Below are positions 27,012 to 36,478 of a stretch of DNA of 52,842 nucleotides, piece after piece (position 1 is the stretch's first letter; each line of letters opens with the position of its first letter). The DNA is from Syntrophaceae bacterium. Lineage in GTDB: Bacteria; Desulfobacterota; BSN033; UBA1163. The notes under the pieces were generated by a model. That model did no database searches, was not told the origin of the DNA, and saw nothing but the letters and a program-made list of their open reading frames with translations. The stretch lies in contig JACAEV010000125.1 of the NCBI GenBank assembly GCA_013388645.1, positions 1 to 52,842 of the forward strand, given 5' to 3'. The translations under genes were made by a program, and so were the position numbers.

Positions 27012-28157
27012 CTAAAAAATTTTCTCTCCCTCTAACCAAGTGGCTTTGACGATGAGTTCATTATGGTATTCAAACAGGACTAAATCAGCAGACTCGTCGG
27101 GAAGGATTTGGCTTACCGATCCGGGGAATAATGTTTGAGGGTTTTTCGTTGCCATGTGAATGGCCGAAGCCAGATCAACTCCAGCAAACCGAATCACATT
27201 GGTGATGGCGCGATCCATGGTTAGGGTCGAACCTGCCAGACGAGCACTTCCAGCTAATCGTGCGGTTCGATCAAGACCCACTTCTACATCTAACTCACCC
27301 AAGGTATATCTTCCCGGAGGAGCCTCTGCCCCAGCCATGCTATCGGTAGTGAGTAAAATCCGATCAATTCCTTTTCTCCAAATGTACTTTTTTAATAAGG
27401 GTGCGGGGAGGTGAACCCCATCAGCGATGAGGCTCGCCATCAATTGGGTCATGGTCAATTGCTTTTGGATGAGGTTTTGATATGGAGGAGAAATGCCCGA
27501 AGGAGCATTCCCAAGATGAGAGCAGAGACGAGCCCCTGCCTGAACAGCTTCTTCAATCATATTTTCAGGGGCATGAGAATGTCCGATTCCAACTACAATC
27601 CCCTGGGCAACTGCTTTCTCGATAAAAGGGATCGCTCCTTTCAACTCGGGCGCTAACGTAATACACTTGATCCGGCCTTCACATGATTCCTGAAACTTTT
27701 CCAATTCTTCCCACTCTGGGAGGCGAACAAACTCATGAGAGTGAACCCCTCTTGGCCCTTCCTCAGGAGAGATATAGGGCCCTTCGAGATGGATACCAAG
27801 ACACATCTTCTTTGAAAAAGGATCATTGCTTATTGCCTTGGCAAGCTTTTTTAACTGCTGAACCATCCTTTCATGGGAGGAAGTGATGAGCGTAGCAAGA
27901 AAGTGAGTGACACCGGTGGAAGCCAGCAAGCGGACTGCCCGATGAAACCCTTCATGGGTCAAATAAGGACTATTAAAATCTACACCTGCAAAACCATTGA
28001 CTTGAGGATCGAAAAAACCTGAGGAGAGATAAAGATTGGTCCCACCGAAATCATAGGCCTTACCTTTTTGATAGGGTTCAATCTGAGTGACCTTCCCATC
28101 CTCAATGACGATGGTAACGAATAACTTCGTTTCTGGTATTTTCCCAAGAACAATCAT
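27012..28157 (-). CDS. nagA: N-acetylglucosamine-6-phosphate deacetylase
   Basis: 381 aa amidohydrolase-fold enzyme. Metal and substrate residues are Glu125 in HLEGPYISPEEGPRG, His193 in GIGHSHA, His214 in LCSHLGNA, and catalytic Asp272 in LLTTDSMAGAEAPPG; ADGVHLP is also typical. It removes acetyl from GlcNAc-6-P in amino-sugar recycling. No nagB or sugar transporter is adjacent. The gene diverges from hemB. Confidence 0.92.
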   Translation of the reverse strand: MIVLGKIPETKLFVTIVIEDGKVTQIEPYQKGKAYDFGGTNLYLSSGFFDPQVNGFAGVDFNSPYLTHEGFHRAVRLLASTGVTHFLATLITSSHERMVQQLKKLAKAISNDPFSKKMCLGIHLEGPYISPEEGPRGVHSHEFVRLPEWEELEKFQESCEGRIKCITLAPELKGAIPFIEKAVAQGIVVGIGHSHAPENMIEEAVQAGARLCSHLGNAPSGISPPYQNLIQKQLTMTQLMASLIADGVHLPAPLLKKYIWRKGIDRILLTTDSMAGAEAPPGRYTLGELDVEVGLDRTARLAGSARLAGSTLTMDRAITNVIRFAGVDLASAIHMATKNPQTLFPGSVSQILPDESADLVLFEYHNELIVKATWLEGEKIF

Positions 28158-28282
28158 GATGGTTTCTCAATAAAATGAGATAGGGTACCGAATGGTTTTA
28201 AAATATGGCCCTTCACCTTATTCATAGACAATTAATTTAAAATATTGTAAAAAATAAAAAAAGACAACGTCAAGGAGGTCAA

Positions 28283-29284
28283 ATGAAGTTTCCCCAATAT
28301 AGACCGAGAAGGTTGCGAAAAGATGAGATATTTCGTAGTCTGGTCCAAGAAACTCATCTCAGACCGGATGACCTCATCCTTCCTTTCTTTGTCCGCCCTG
28401 GGAAGGGAATGAGACAACCTATTTCCTCCATGCCCGGGCATTTCCAATTCTCTATCGACCTCTTGGTTAAAGAGGTAAAAGAGGCTAAATCCTTGGGAAT
28501 TCCAGGAATCATTCTTTTTGGAATTCCGGAAAAAAAGGATGAACTTGGATCAGAGGCCTATGCAGAGGATGGGATCATCCAGAAAGCGATCAGGCGTATT
28601 AAAGAAAAGGTGGACGGCATCCTGGTGATCACCGATGTCTGTCTTTGTGAGTACACCAGCCATGGTCATTGTGGCGTTGTTGAGGGAGGAAGAATTTTAA
28701 ATGATGAAACACTTGACCTTTTAGCCCGTCAAGCCCTCTCTCATGCCAGGGCTGGAGCAGATATGGTGGCACCGTCAGATATGATGGATGGAAGGGTGGG
28801 GACCATCCGAAAAATCTTGGATGAAAATCAATTTGAAGATCTTCCCATCCTGGCCTACTCAGCAAAATATGCCTCCAGTTTTTATGGACCTTTTCGGGTG
28901 GCTGCTGAATCAAAACCCCAGTTCGGTGACCGAAAATCTTACCAGATGGATCCAGCCAATGGGGAGGAGGCTTTAAGAGAGGTTCGTCTTGATATCGAAG
29001 AGGGCGCGGATATCATCATGATCAAACCCGCCCTTCCTTATTTAGACATCATCTATCGGGTGAAGCAAACCTTTAACATACCAATGGCGGCTTATCAGGT
29101 CAGTGGTGAATTTGCTCTGATCAAAGCTGCTTCGCAGCTCGGTTGGGTGGATGGAGAGCAGGTGATGATGGAATCGCTACTCTCCATTAAAAGAGCAGGT
29201 GCTGATTTCATCCTCACCTACTTCGCCAAAGAAGCAGCTCGAAAACTCGATAGGGGAAAATCGTTTCTGGGTCCGGAGCGATGA
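28283..29284 (+). CDS. hemB: Porphobilinogen synthase (5-aminolevulinate dehydratase)
   Basis: 333 aa. The zinc-type metal site is intact (Cys120, Cys122, Cys130 in [14 protein letters not shown]); Schiff-base lysines are Lys195 ([14 protein letters not shown]) and Lys248 ([11 protein letters not shown]). It condenses two aminolevulinates to porphobilinogen, between HemA/L and HemC. AAGGAGG stands 6 nt before the ATG. It overlaps ahbD by 4 nt (ATGA), so the two are translationally coupled. Confidence 0.97.
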   Translation: MKFPQYRPRRLRKDEIFRSLVQETHLRPDDLILPFFVRPGKGMRQPISSMPGHFQFSIDLLVKEVKEAKSLGIPGIILFGIPEKKDELGSEAYAEDGIIQKAIRRIKEKVDGILVITDVCLCEYTSHGHCGVVEGGRILNDETLDLLARQALSHARAGADMVAPSDMMDGRVGTIRKILDENQFEDLPILAYSAKYASSFYGPFRVAAESKPQFGDRKSYQMDPANGEEALREVRLDIEEGADIIMIKPALPYLDIIYRVKQTFNIPMAAYQVSGEFALIKAASQLGWVDGEQVMMESLLSIKRAGADFILTYFAKEAARKLDRGKSFLGPER

Positions 29285-30384
29285 GTCACGAGTCAATCAA
29301 TAAAGCGAAAGCTTCACCCCTTGCATCTCACGCCTCATCCCTCACGAATCATCCATTAAGGATGATCGCATGGGAATTGACCCGAAGTTGTAATCTCGCC
29401 TGCGTTCACTGTCGGGCTTCTGCAGAAGTTGGGCCCTATGAAGGAGAACTCTCAACCCAAGAGGTTTTCAGGGTGATGGATGAAATTGCCTCCTTCAGCC
29501 AACCTGTAATCATTCTGACAGGTGGGGAGCCATTGCTTCGTTCAGATGTCTTCGATCTGGCCTCTTATGGAACAGCCAAAGGGTTTCGAATGGTGATGGC
29601 GACCAATGGAACATTATTCAATGAAGAAATTGTCCAAAAAATAAAGACATCGGGGATTCAACGAATCAGTGTCAGCCTCGATGGCCCTACGGCTGAGACA
29701 CACGATGCCTTCCGTAATGTCAAGGGTTCTTTTGAGGGCTCCCTTCGGGGAATCGAGATGGCAAAGAAGGGGGGTATCGAATTCCAGATCAACACCACCA
29801 TTACTCGGATCAATCTCCATTTGATTCCGGATATCCTCCGCCTGGCAGTCGATCTGGGGGCAGCCGCTCTCCATATCTTTCTTTTGGTGCCGACCGGGAG
29901 GGGTAAGGAATTAAAAGACCAAGAAATCTCGGCACAGGATTATGAAAAAACCCTTCATTGGTTTTACGATCAGATCGATAACGTTCCTCTCCAACTCAAG
30001 GCGACCTGTGCTCCTCATTATTACCGCATTCTCCGCCAGCAGGCAAAAAAGGAAGGGAAGAAGGTCACTCCAAAAACGCATGGGTTGGATGCCATGACCC
30101 GGGGATGTTTAGGTGGTATTTCCTTTTGCTTCATCTCCCATGTCGGCCAGGTTCAGCCCTGTGGTTATTTAGAGTTAAAGGGGGGAAACGTCAGAGAAAA
30201 ACATTTCAGAGAGATTTGGGAAAAATCGCCTATCTTCAAAAATCTTCGAAATACCGATGGCTATCAGGGAAAATGTGGAAGGTGTGAGTTCAGAAAAGTC
30301 TGTGGAGGGTGTCGGGCACGGGCCTACGAACTCTCCGGCGATTATATGGCGGAAGAACCCTATTGCATCTATGAACCGCTTTAA
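29281..30384 (+). CDS. ahbD: Radical SAM heme synthase AhbD-like protein
   Basis: 367 aa. The radical SAM cluster is [13 protein letters not shown] (Cys37, Cys41, Cys44), with [15 protein letters not shown] and [13 protein letters not shown]. The C-terminal SPASM-like part has [18 protein letters not shown], and [18 protein letters not shown] for auxiliary cluster(s). In sulfate reducers and archaea AhbD makes heme b from Fe-coproporphyrin III by removing two carboxyls; NirJ and PqqE-type maturases are relatives, so the exact role is inferred from hemB linkage. Residues 10-26 are low complexity because a 7-nt DNA repeat runs through them (29315-29356); Met28 is an alternative start. Confidence 0.84.
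   Translation: MSHESINKAKASPLASHASSLTNHPLRMIAWELTRSCNLACVHCRASAEVGPYEGELSTQEVFRVMDEIASFSQPVIILTGGEPLLRSDVFDLASYGTAKGFRMVMATNGTLFNEEIVQKIKTSGIQRISVSLDGPTAETHDAFRNVKGSFEGSLRGIEMAKKGGIEFQINTTITRINLHLIPDILRLAVDLGAAALHIFLLVPTGRGKELKDQEISAQDYEKTLHWFYDQIDNVPLQLKATCAPHYYRILRQQAKKEGKKVTPKTHGLDAMTRGCLGGISFCFISHVGQVQPCGYLELKGGNVREKHFREIWEKSPIFKNLRNTDGYQGKCGRCEFRKVCGGCRARAYELSGDYMAEEPYCIYEPL
29315..29356. repeat. Heptad degenerate repeat inside the 5' end of ahbD
   Basis: Six consecutive 7-nt units: CACCCCT, TGCATCT, CACGCCT, CATCCCT, CACGAAT, CATCCAT. They encode the unconserved residues before the radical SAM core. Either the repeat has entered the reading frame or the true start is the ATG at 29362. 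Confidence 0.65.
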
Positions 30385-30486
30385 CTCGATAGACCTCTTG
30401 AAGAGGTGGTCTACAAACGATACATTGAAAAGATTCGATTCACTCGCCTCTTTCATTTTGTTGCCCGAGAAGATTGGGTGCCCGGT

Positions 30487-32025
30487 ATGAAATTATTCTC
30501 TAAATCCTACTTTCGTTTCCGAATGAGCTTAACTTTCAAATTCATCCTCGCCATGTTCTATTTGGTGTTAATGAGCGCGGTGGCATTTGGATATTTCTTC
30601 GCAGCGAGAGAGAGCACTCTTCTTCGAACCCATTTGGAAGACCAGGGAAAATTAATTGCCAATTCGATCAGCCAATTCTCGGATCAGGGCATCATGCATG
30701 CTGATCCATTTTTTTTGCAACACCTTGCAGAGAAGATCGTTGAGGATGAAGACGTGATCTTCTTTTCGGTCTCTGACCAAGATGGGAAACCGTTGATCCA
30801 TGTCATTAAAAAGGGAGCCGCCTTCGAGCCAACCTCCACCTATCTGGTCACCCAACCGATCCGATCAGAAACCGGCCAGCAGATCGGATCCTCCCAAATT
30901 GGATTTTCTCTCTTTAAATTAAACCAACGAATGTATGAAATGAGGAGAGAGATTCTTCTGGTCACCTTAGGGGTGATCGGGATGGGAATTTTATTCACCC
31001 TCATTTTGACTCGAGTTCTCCTTCGACCGATCGAAAAGTTAGCGGAAGCGACGGAAAGGGTGGCAATGGGAAAATTGGTCCAGACGGTGGATATCCGCTC
31101 GAAGGACGAAATAGGAGACTTAGCCAGAGCGTTTAACCAAATGACTCTCCAGCTAAAAGAATCGAGGGATAATCTTGAAAAAAAAGTGGAGGAGAGAACT
31201 CACCAGTTGGAGGAGAACATCGCAGAATTGAACCAGGCCAGGACGTCCACCCTTAAGATGCTTGAAGAGCTCCAGGCCGCCAAAAAGGAATTGGAAAGGG
31301 TCAATTGTGAGTTGCAGGAAATGGACGAAGCGAAAATGAAATTCATCGGCATGGCCTCCCATGAATTGAAAACCCCCCTCACGGCAGTGAAGGCCAATAT
31401 TGACTTCATCCTTTCAGAAAAAGAGGGGAAGGTCCCCGACTATTTAAAATCTTATCTTCTCACCATCCAGAGGAATACCAATCGCATCCAGATGAGAATG
31501 GACCAAATGTTAGACCTCAGCCGGATTAAATCCGATCGGCTCCTCTTCAACCGGGAGCCCCTCCGGCTTTCCGAGCTCATCGGAGGGGTGATCAACGAAG
31601 TGACCCCTGTGGATAAAACCCTCTCCGTCCAGATCGACATTCCATCCGAGCTTCAACTTTATGCAGATAAAAATGCCCTTCACGATATTCTCATTAACCT
31701 CCTTTCAAATGCTTTCAAATTCACCAGCGATGGAGGACAGATTACGATCATTGCCAAGCAGAGCGGCCAATCTACTCTCGTCCAGATTAGAGATACAGGG
31801 ATCGGTATTCCGGAGGATAAACTCCAAATGATTTTTGATGAATTTTATCAGGTCGAAGGGGGAAAGCATGGCGGGACGGGCTTAGGGCTCGCCATTGCCA
31901 AGCGATTAGTTGAAGAACACGGTGGACAACTTTGGGCAACCTCTAAATTGGGAGAGGGCTCTATCTTCTCCTTCACCCTCCCCCTCTCCAAGGAGAATGA
32001 AGATGGAAGAATCAATCAATCGTAG
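30487..32025 (+). CDS. Membrane sensor histidine kinase
   Basis: 512 aa. TM1 (16-38), periplasmic sensor region with PAS/Cache-like [19 protein letters not shown]...[15 protein letters not shown] (45-150), TM2 (155-177), HAMP (178-230), coiled coil (225-285), then HisKA with His292 in ASHELKTPL and HATPase_c with [15 protein letters not shown] and [13 protein letters not shown]. The input signal is unknown. I start at the ATG at 30487; the ribosome site is weak. The downstream REC-GGDEF gene starts inside its last codons, so the two form a kinase/regulator pair. Confidence 0.9.
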   Translation: MKLFSKSYFRFRMSLTFKFILAMFYLVLMSAVAFGYFFAARESTLLRTHLEDQGKLIANSISQFSDQGIMHADPFFLQHLAEKIVEDEDVIFFSVSDQDGKPLIHVIKKGAAFEPTSTYLVTQPIRSETGQQIGSSQIGFSLFKLNQRMYEMRREILLVTLGVIGMGILFTLILTRVLLRPIEKLAEATERVAMGKLVQTVDIRSKDEIGDLARAFNQMTLQLKESRDNLEKKVEERTHQLEENIAELNQARTSTLKMLEELQAAKKELERVNCELQEMDEAKMKFIGMASHELKTPLTAVKANIDFILSEKEGKVPDYLKSYLLTIQRNTNRIQMRMDQMLDLSRIKSDRLLFNREPLRLSELIGGVINEVTPVDKTLSVQIDIPSELQLYADKNALHDILINLLSNAFKFTSDGGQITIIAKQSGQSTLVQIRDTGIGIPEDKLQMIFDEFYQVEGGKHGGTGLGLAIAKRLVEEHGGQLWATSKLGEGSIFSFTLPLSKENEDGRINQS

Positions 32026-32917
32026 AGAAGGAAAGGGGAAAGTTCTCATCGTGGATGATGCACCCGATACTTTGGAAATCATCCAGAAACTTCTCTATTA
32101 TGAAGGATACGAGGTCTTGGTCGCTTCAAGCGGTGAAGAGGGGATCAAGAAGGTGGAGCAGGAAAAACCCGATGTCGTTTTAATGGATATTAACCTCCCG
32201 GGAATCGATGGTACGGAGGCCCTGAAGAGAATCCGTCTGATCAATCCAATTCAGTGCGTCATCATCCTGACGGCATTTGCAACCGTGGACAATGCCATTC
32301 AGGCCCTCAAAGAAGGGGCTTCGGATTTCGTCAAAAAGCCTTTTGAGAATGAGCATTTGATTCACATCGTTAACCAGGGCTTGGAAAAGTTTAGGACCCT
32401 GAAGGAGAAAGAAAAATTAGAGGAAGATGTGAAGAGGCTTTCTATCACTGATGATTTGACGGGCCTTTTCAACCACCGCCACTTTTACGAGAAATTAGAA
32501 ATTGAACTGACTCGAGCAAAACGTCAGAAGACCTCCCTCTCCCTTTTAATGTTCGACCTCGACCATTTCAAAAGATATAATGACCTCAAGGGCCACTTAG
32601 AAGGGGACAAGGTATTAAAAAGGATCGGGGAGATCGTCAAACGCTCGATTCGATATCATATAGATTCTGGCTATCGCTACGGAGGAGACGAATTTGCCGT
32701 TTTACTCATCGGGGCCTCTCTGGATCAAGCTTTAGCCATTGCAGAACGTATTCGATCTTCCATCGAACAAACCGAACTTCAAAACATCACAGTCAGCATT
32801 GGTTTGTCAGAATACAGAGACTCCTATGATATAGAGGATTTTGTCAAATCTGCCGACGATGCCATGTATCGGGCCAAGAATGCAGGGGGCAATCAAATCC
32901 ACAGAAATATTCCCTAA
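32003..32917 (+). CDS. Response regulator with GGDEF (diguanylate cyclase) output
   Basis: 304 aa. REC domain (13-128) with Asp18/Asp19, phospho-acceptor Asp62 in [17 protein letters not shown] and KKPF. GGDEF domain (about 146-300) has the intact active loop GGDEF (227-231). The inhibitory RxxD site five residues before it is not matched (YHID), so product inhibition may be missing. It would make cyclic di-GMP when phosphorylated by the kinase it overlaps. AAGGAG sets the start at 32003 rather than 31997. Confidence 0.92.
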   Translation: MEESINRREGKGKVLIVDDAPDTLEIIQKLLYYEGYEVLVASSGEEGIKKVEQEKPDVVLMDINLPGIDGTEALKRIRLINPIQCVIILTAFATVDNAIQALKEGASDFVKKPFENEHLIHIVNQGLEKFRTLKEKEKLEEDVKRLSITDDLTGLFNHRHFYEKLEIELTRAKRQKTSLSLLMFDLDHFKRYNDLKGHLEGDKVLKRIGEIVKRSIRYHIDSGYRYGGDEFAVLLIGASLDQALAIAERIRSSIEQTELQNITVSIGLSEYRDSYDIEDFVKSADDAMYRAKNAGGNQIHRNIP

Positions 32918-33057
32918 CCAGACGAGATCGAATCGTCGGATGGTCGTTGAGTGAGATCGTCTTGGAGTCGTCAGTTCAGTCGCCTTTTAGTCGACAATCT
33001 GCCGATTTCACTGAAAGACCATTTGGCTAATGGATTCCCAGACGAAGGGACTTTCTC

Positions 33058-35739
33058 ATGATGTCGGATCGTCCAAAACTGTTTTTAATCGATGGCTCAT
33101 CATATATCTTCCGCGCCTTCTATGCCATCGGCCATCTCTCGAATTCAAAAGGCCTCCCTACCAATGCCATCTATGGCTTTACTCAGATGCTTCTCAAAGT
33201 GATCAAACAACATCAACCAACTTACCTCGCTGTGACCTTTGACTCCAAAGCGCCTACCTTTCGAAGCGAGGTCTATAAAGAATACAAGGCTAATCGGCCG
33301 ACCATGCCAGAGCAGCTCATTCCACAGATTCCTTATATTAAAAAGATCACAGAGGGGTATGGGATTGCCATCCTCGAGAGGGAGGGGTACGAAGCCGATG
33401 ATCTGATCGGAACCGTCGCTAAAGGTGTTGGGCCAGAGGTCGATGTCATCATCATTACGGGGGACAAAGATATCCTTCAATTGGTCGATGACCGAACCCA
33501 AGTCTATGACCCCATGAAGGAAAAAACGTTAGGGGTGCGAGAGGTGATGGAACGTTTCGGCGTTTCTCCTGAGCAGGTGGTAGAAGTGATGGGGTTGGCC
33601 GGAGATCCCGTCGATAATATCCCTGGCGTTCCAGGAATTGGAGAGAAGACGGCCGTTCAACTGATCCAGACCTATGGATCGGTGGAAAATCTTCTGGCCC
33701 ATGTGGACCAAATTCCCCAGAGGAGATTGAGAGAGAATTTAAAGACCTATGGGGATCTCGCACGTCTCAGCCGACAGCTTGCAATCATTCAAACAGATGT
33801 ACCTATCGAATACCAGTTGAAAGATTTTTCCCTCCTTTCTCCTCCGGATTTGAAGAACCTTAAAGAAATATTTAAGGAGTTGGAGTTTAATAAACTTTTA
33901 AGAGAGCTTCTCGAAGAGAAGGAGCCCTCTACCGCAGGAAGGGATTATCGCTTGGTGATCGATCAAAACGAATTTCTCGTTTTAATTGAAAACTTGAAAA
34001 AGGCATCCTCTTTCTCCATCGATCTGGAGACCACTTCTCCTTATCCGATGTGGGCTGATCTGGTGGGAATCAGTTTCTCTTATGCCCCCCATCAAGCTTT
34101 TTACATCCCCCTTGGCCACCAACCTTCAAAGACAACTCAGCAGCTTCCCCTCTCTTGGGTATTGGAGCAATTAAAGCCTGTATTAGAAGATAACGACATC
34201 AAAAAAGTTGGACAAAATATCAAATATGAATGGATTGTCCTGAAACGATATGGGATTCATCTCCAAGGAATACAGGGCGACACCATGATCGCCTCCTACC
34301 TCCTGAACCCGACGAAACATAACCACAATTTGAGCGAAATTGCCCAAGAATATTTGGACCGGTTTGTCATGAGTTACAAAGAGGTTGTCGGCAGCGGATC
34401 CAAAGCCATCTCCTTTGACCAAGTCGATCTGGAGAGGGCAAAAAATTATGGTTGCGAAGACGCCGATGTGACGCTTCAACTTTTTCACCTCCTACTTCCC
34501 AAACTGAGGGAAGGGGGATTTAAAGAGCTCTTTGACGAGGTGGAGATACCCCTTGTGATGGTCTTGGCTAAAATGGAAATGAATGGAGTGAAAATCGATT
34601 TAGACCTCCTCCAGGAATATTCGAAAGAAATTGAAATCCAACTTCAACAAAAGATGGAACGAATCTACAGGTTCGCTGGAGAAGTCTTCAACATTAATTC
34701 TTCCCAACAATTAGGAAAAATTCTCTTTGACAAATTGAAGTTGCCTGTGGTCAAGAAAACCAAAACCGGTTACTCCACCGATGTCGAGGTGCTGGCCAAA
34801 CTCTCCCTCCAGCATGAACTCCCCTTCGAGATTCTCGGTTATCGTAACCTAACCAAGCTCAAGTCGACTTACATCGATGCCCTTCCCAAATTGGTCCATC
34901 CCAAGACCGGGCGAATCCACACCTCATACAACCAAACGGTGACGGCGACGGGGAGGCTCTCCTCAAGTGATCCCAACCTTCAGAACATTCCAGTCCGCGC
35001 AGAAGAGGGAAACCGGATTCGTCAGGCCTTCATCCCGGAGAGAGGGTGGGCCATCGTTTCAGCGGACTATTCCCAGATTGAATTGAGGTTGTTGGCCCAT
35101 CTCTCTCAAGATGAAATCCTGATCAAGGCCTTTCAACAGGACGAAGACATTCATGCCAGAACGGCTTCAGAGATCTTCCGCGTTCCGATCGAACAGGTGA
35201 CCCCTCCGATGCGGAGAGAGGCGAAGGTCATCAACTTTGGCATCATTTATGGAATGAGTGCCTATGGCCTTTCGCAACAACTCGGTATAGAGCCGAAAGT
35301 GGCACAAGCCTACATTGATGAATATTTTAAAAAATACTCTGGCGTTCAAACCTATATCGAAAACAGTTTGGAAGAGGCCAGACAGAAGGGATACGTAACA
35401 ACCCTATTCCGTCGCCGCCGCTATTTACCGGACATTCACTCACCCACCGTTTCGATCCGACAGGCAGCTGAGAGGATGGCCATCAATACGCCTCTTCAGG
35501 GGACAGCGGCGGATATCATTAAGGTGTCGATGATCCACATCCAGAACCGGATTGAAGAACTCAACCTTTCCACCAAAATGGTCATGCAGGTTCACGACGA
35601 ATTGGTCTTCGAAGTCCCTATAGAGGAACTTCAAAAAGCGATCCCCATGATTCAGACCGAAATGGAGACGGTGATGGACCTCTCCGTGCCACTCAAAGTC
35701 TCGATCCATTCTGGAAAAAATTGGGCAGAAGTGCATTAA
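33058..35739 (+). CDS. polA: DNA polymerase I
   Basis: 893 aa with all three modules: 5'-3' exonuclease (PKLFLIDGSSYIFRAFYAI; ITGDKDILQL; GDPVDNIPGVPGIGEKTA), 3'-5' proofreading with Asp322-x-Glu324 (SIDLETT) retained, and polymerase with Asp670 in DYSQIELR and Asp847 in VHDELVF, 177 residues apart as in E. coli. It fills gaps in repair and lagging-strand processing. Two ATGs (33058, 33061) are possible. The 140-nt gap upstream has no strong promoter that I can name. Confidence 0.97.
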   Translation: MMSDRPKLFLIDGSSYIFRAFYAIGHLSNSKGLPTNAIYGFTQMLLKVIKQHQPTYLAVTFDSKAPTFRSEVYKEYKANRPTMPEQLIPQIPYIKKITEGYGIAILEREGYEADDLIGTVAKGVGPEVDVIIITGDKDILQLVDDRTQVYDPMKEKTLGVREVMERFGVSPEQVVEVMGLAGDPVDNIPGVPGIGEKTAVQLIQTYGSVENLLAHVDQIPQRRLRENLKTYGDLARLSRQLAIIQTDVPIEYQLKDFSLLSPPDLKNLKEIFKELEFNKLLRELLEEKEPSTAGRDYRLVIDQNEFLVLIENLKKASSFSIDLETTSPYPMWADLVGISFSYAPHQAFYIPLGHQPSKTTQQLPLSWVLEQLKPVLEDNDIKKVGQNIKYEWIVLKRYGIHLQGIQGDTMIASYLLNPTKHNHNLSEIAQEYLDRFVMSYKEVVGSGSKAISFDQVDLERAKNYGCEDADVTLQLFHLLLPKLREGGFKELFDEVEIPLVMVLAKMEMNGVKIDLDLLQEYSKEIEIQLQQKMERIYRFAGEVFNINSSQQLGKILFDKLKLPVVKKTKTGYSTDVEVLAKLSLQHELPFEILGYRNLTKLKSTYIDALPKLVHPKTGRIHTSYNQTVTATGRLSSSDPNLQNIPVRAEEGNRIRQAFIPERGWAIVSADYSQIELRLLAHLSQDEILIKAFQQDEDIHARTASEIFRVPIEQVTPPMRREAKVINFGIIYGMSAYGLSQQLGIEPKVAQAYIDEYFKKYSGVQTYIENSLEEARQKGYVTTLFRRRRYLPDIHSPTVSIRQAAERMAINTPLQGTAADIIKVSMIHIQNRIEELNLSTKMVMQVHDELVFEVPIEELQKAIPMIQTEMETVMDLSVPLKVSIHSGKNWAEVH

Positions 35740-35742
35740 AAT

Positions 35743-35774
35743 AGTTCAGAGTTTTGAGTTCGTAGTTCGGAGTC
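35743..35774. repeat. Heptad degenerate repeat after polA
   Basis: Units AGTTCAG, AGTTTTG, AGTTCGT, AGTTCGG, AGTC in exact 7-nt register, beginning 3 nt after the polA stop. The last 11 bases (AGTTCGGAGTC) also occur in the ssb-rodA inverted repeat at 9053-9063. Confidence 0.7.
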
Positions 35775-35882
35775 ATTAACACAGACACATTAAAAAATAT
35801 CATGATGAGGAACGAGGGGACAAGGTAATCTCATTTTTTCCTTTTTGGTATATAACTCAGATGTTTTAAATGGAGGACTGAC

Positions 35883-36473
35883 ATGAAAAGAAAGCGTCTC
35901 ATTATTATAGCAGCCTTGTTACTTTTTGCTTCGGCCGCCTTCGGTCAGGAGATCTACCGATGGGTGGATGAAAAAGGGACCCTCCATTTCACTGATGACT
36001 TGGAGCAAATTCCAGAAAAATACCGAGAAAAGGTCCAAAAGGAAAAATCCCCACAAGAGCCCACTCCCGCCCCACCGGTTTCTCTACCCACTCCGCCCCC
36101 AAAAGGGGGAAAACCTGGGAAGGAATCCAAACCGGCGCCACCTCCTCAGGAGAAAGATATCTTTGGCCGTGGAGAAGAATGGTGGGGGGCAAAGGCCCGC
36201 GAGTGGAATGAAAAATTCAAAACGGCTCAGAAAAATTACGAAAAAACCAATCAGGAATGGAAATCAAAAGAGAAAGAATTAGAAATCTCTACATTCAAAC
36301 CCGATAGTTTCAAAAGGAAGTTGAAGGCGGAGATCAAAGTTCTCGAAGAGAAAGTAAAGGATTGGGAAAAACAGATGCAGGAGTCGAAGAACATGCTTGA
36401 GCATGTTCTCCCAAAACAAGCTCGTGAGGATGGGGCAAACCCGGATTGGCTCAAAATCGAAGAGAAGAAATGA
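35883..36473 (+). CDS. Exported DUF4124-domain protein with coiled coil
   Basis: 196 aa. Signal peptide (1-21, LLLFASAAFG) then a DUF4124 domain (EIYRWVDEKGTLHFTDDLEQIPEKYREKV), a Pro-rich linker with PPPKGGKPGKESKPAPPPQ, and a Lys/Glu coiled coil (105-185). DUF4124 proteins are periplasmic or surface proteins of unknown role in Proteobacteria. TGGAGG precedes the ATG; a TATAAC-like -10 stands about 30 nt upstream. It converges with the TPR/GH153-like gene (5-nt gap). Confidence 0.83.
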   Translation: MKRKRLIIIAALLLFASAAFGQEIYRWVDEKGTLHFTDDLEQIPEKYREKVQKEKSPQEPTPAPPVSLPTPPPKGGKPGKESKPAPPPQEKDIFGRGEEWWGAKAREWNEKFKTAQKNYEKTNQEWKSKEKELEISTFKPDSFKRKLKAEIKVLEEKVKDWEKQMQESKNMLEHVLPKQAREDGANPDWLKIEEKK

Positions 36474-36478
36474 CCCAT

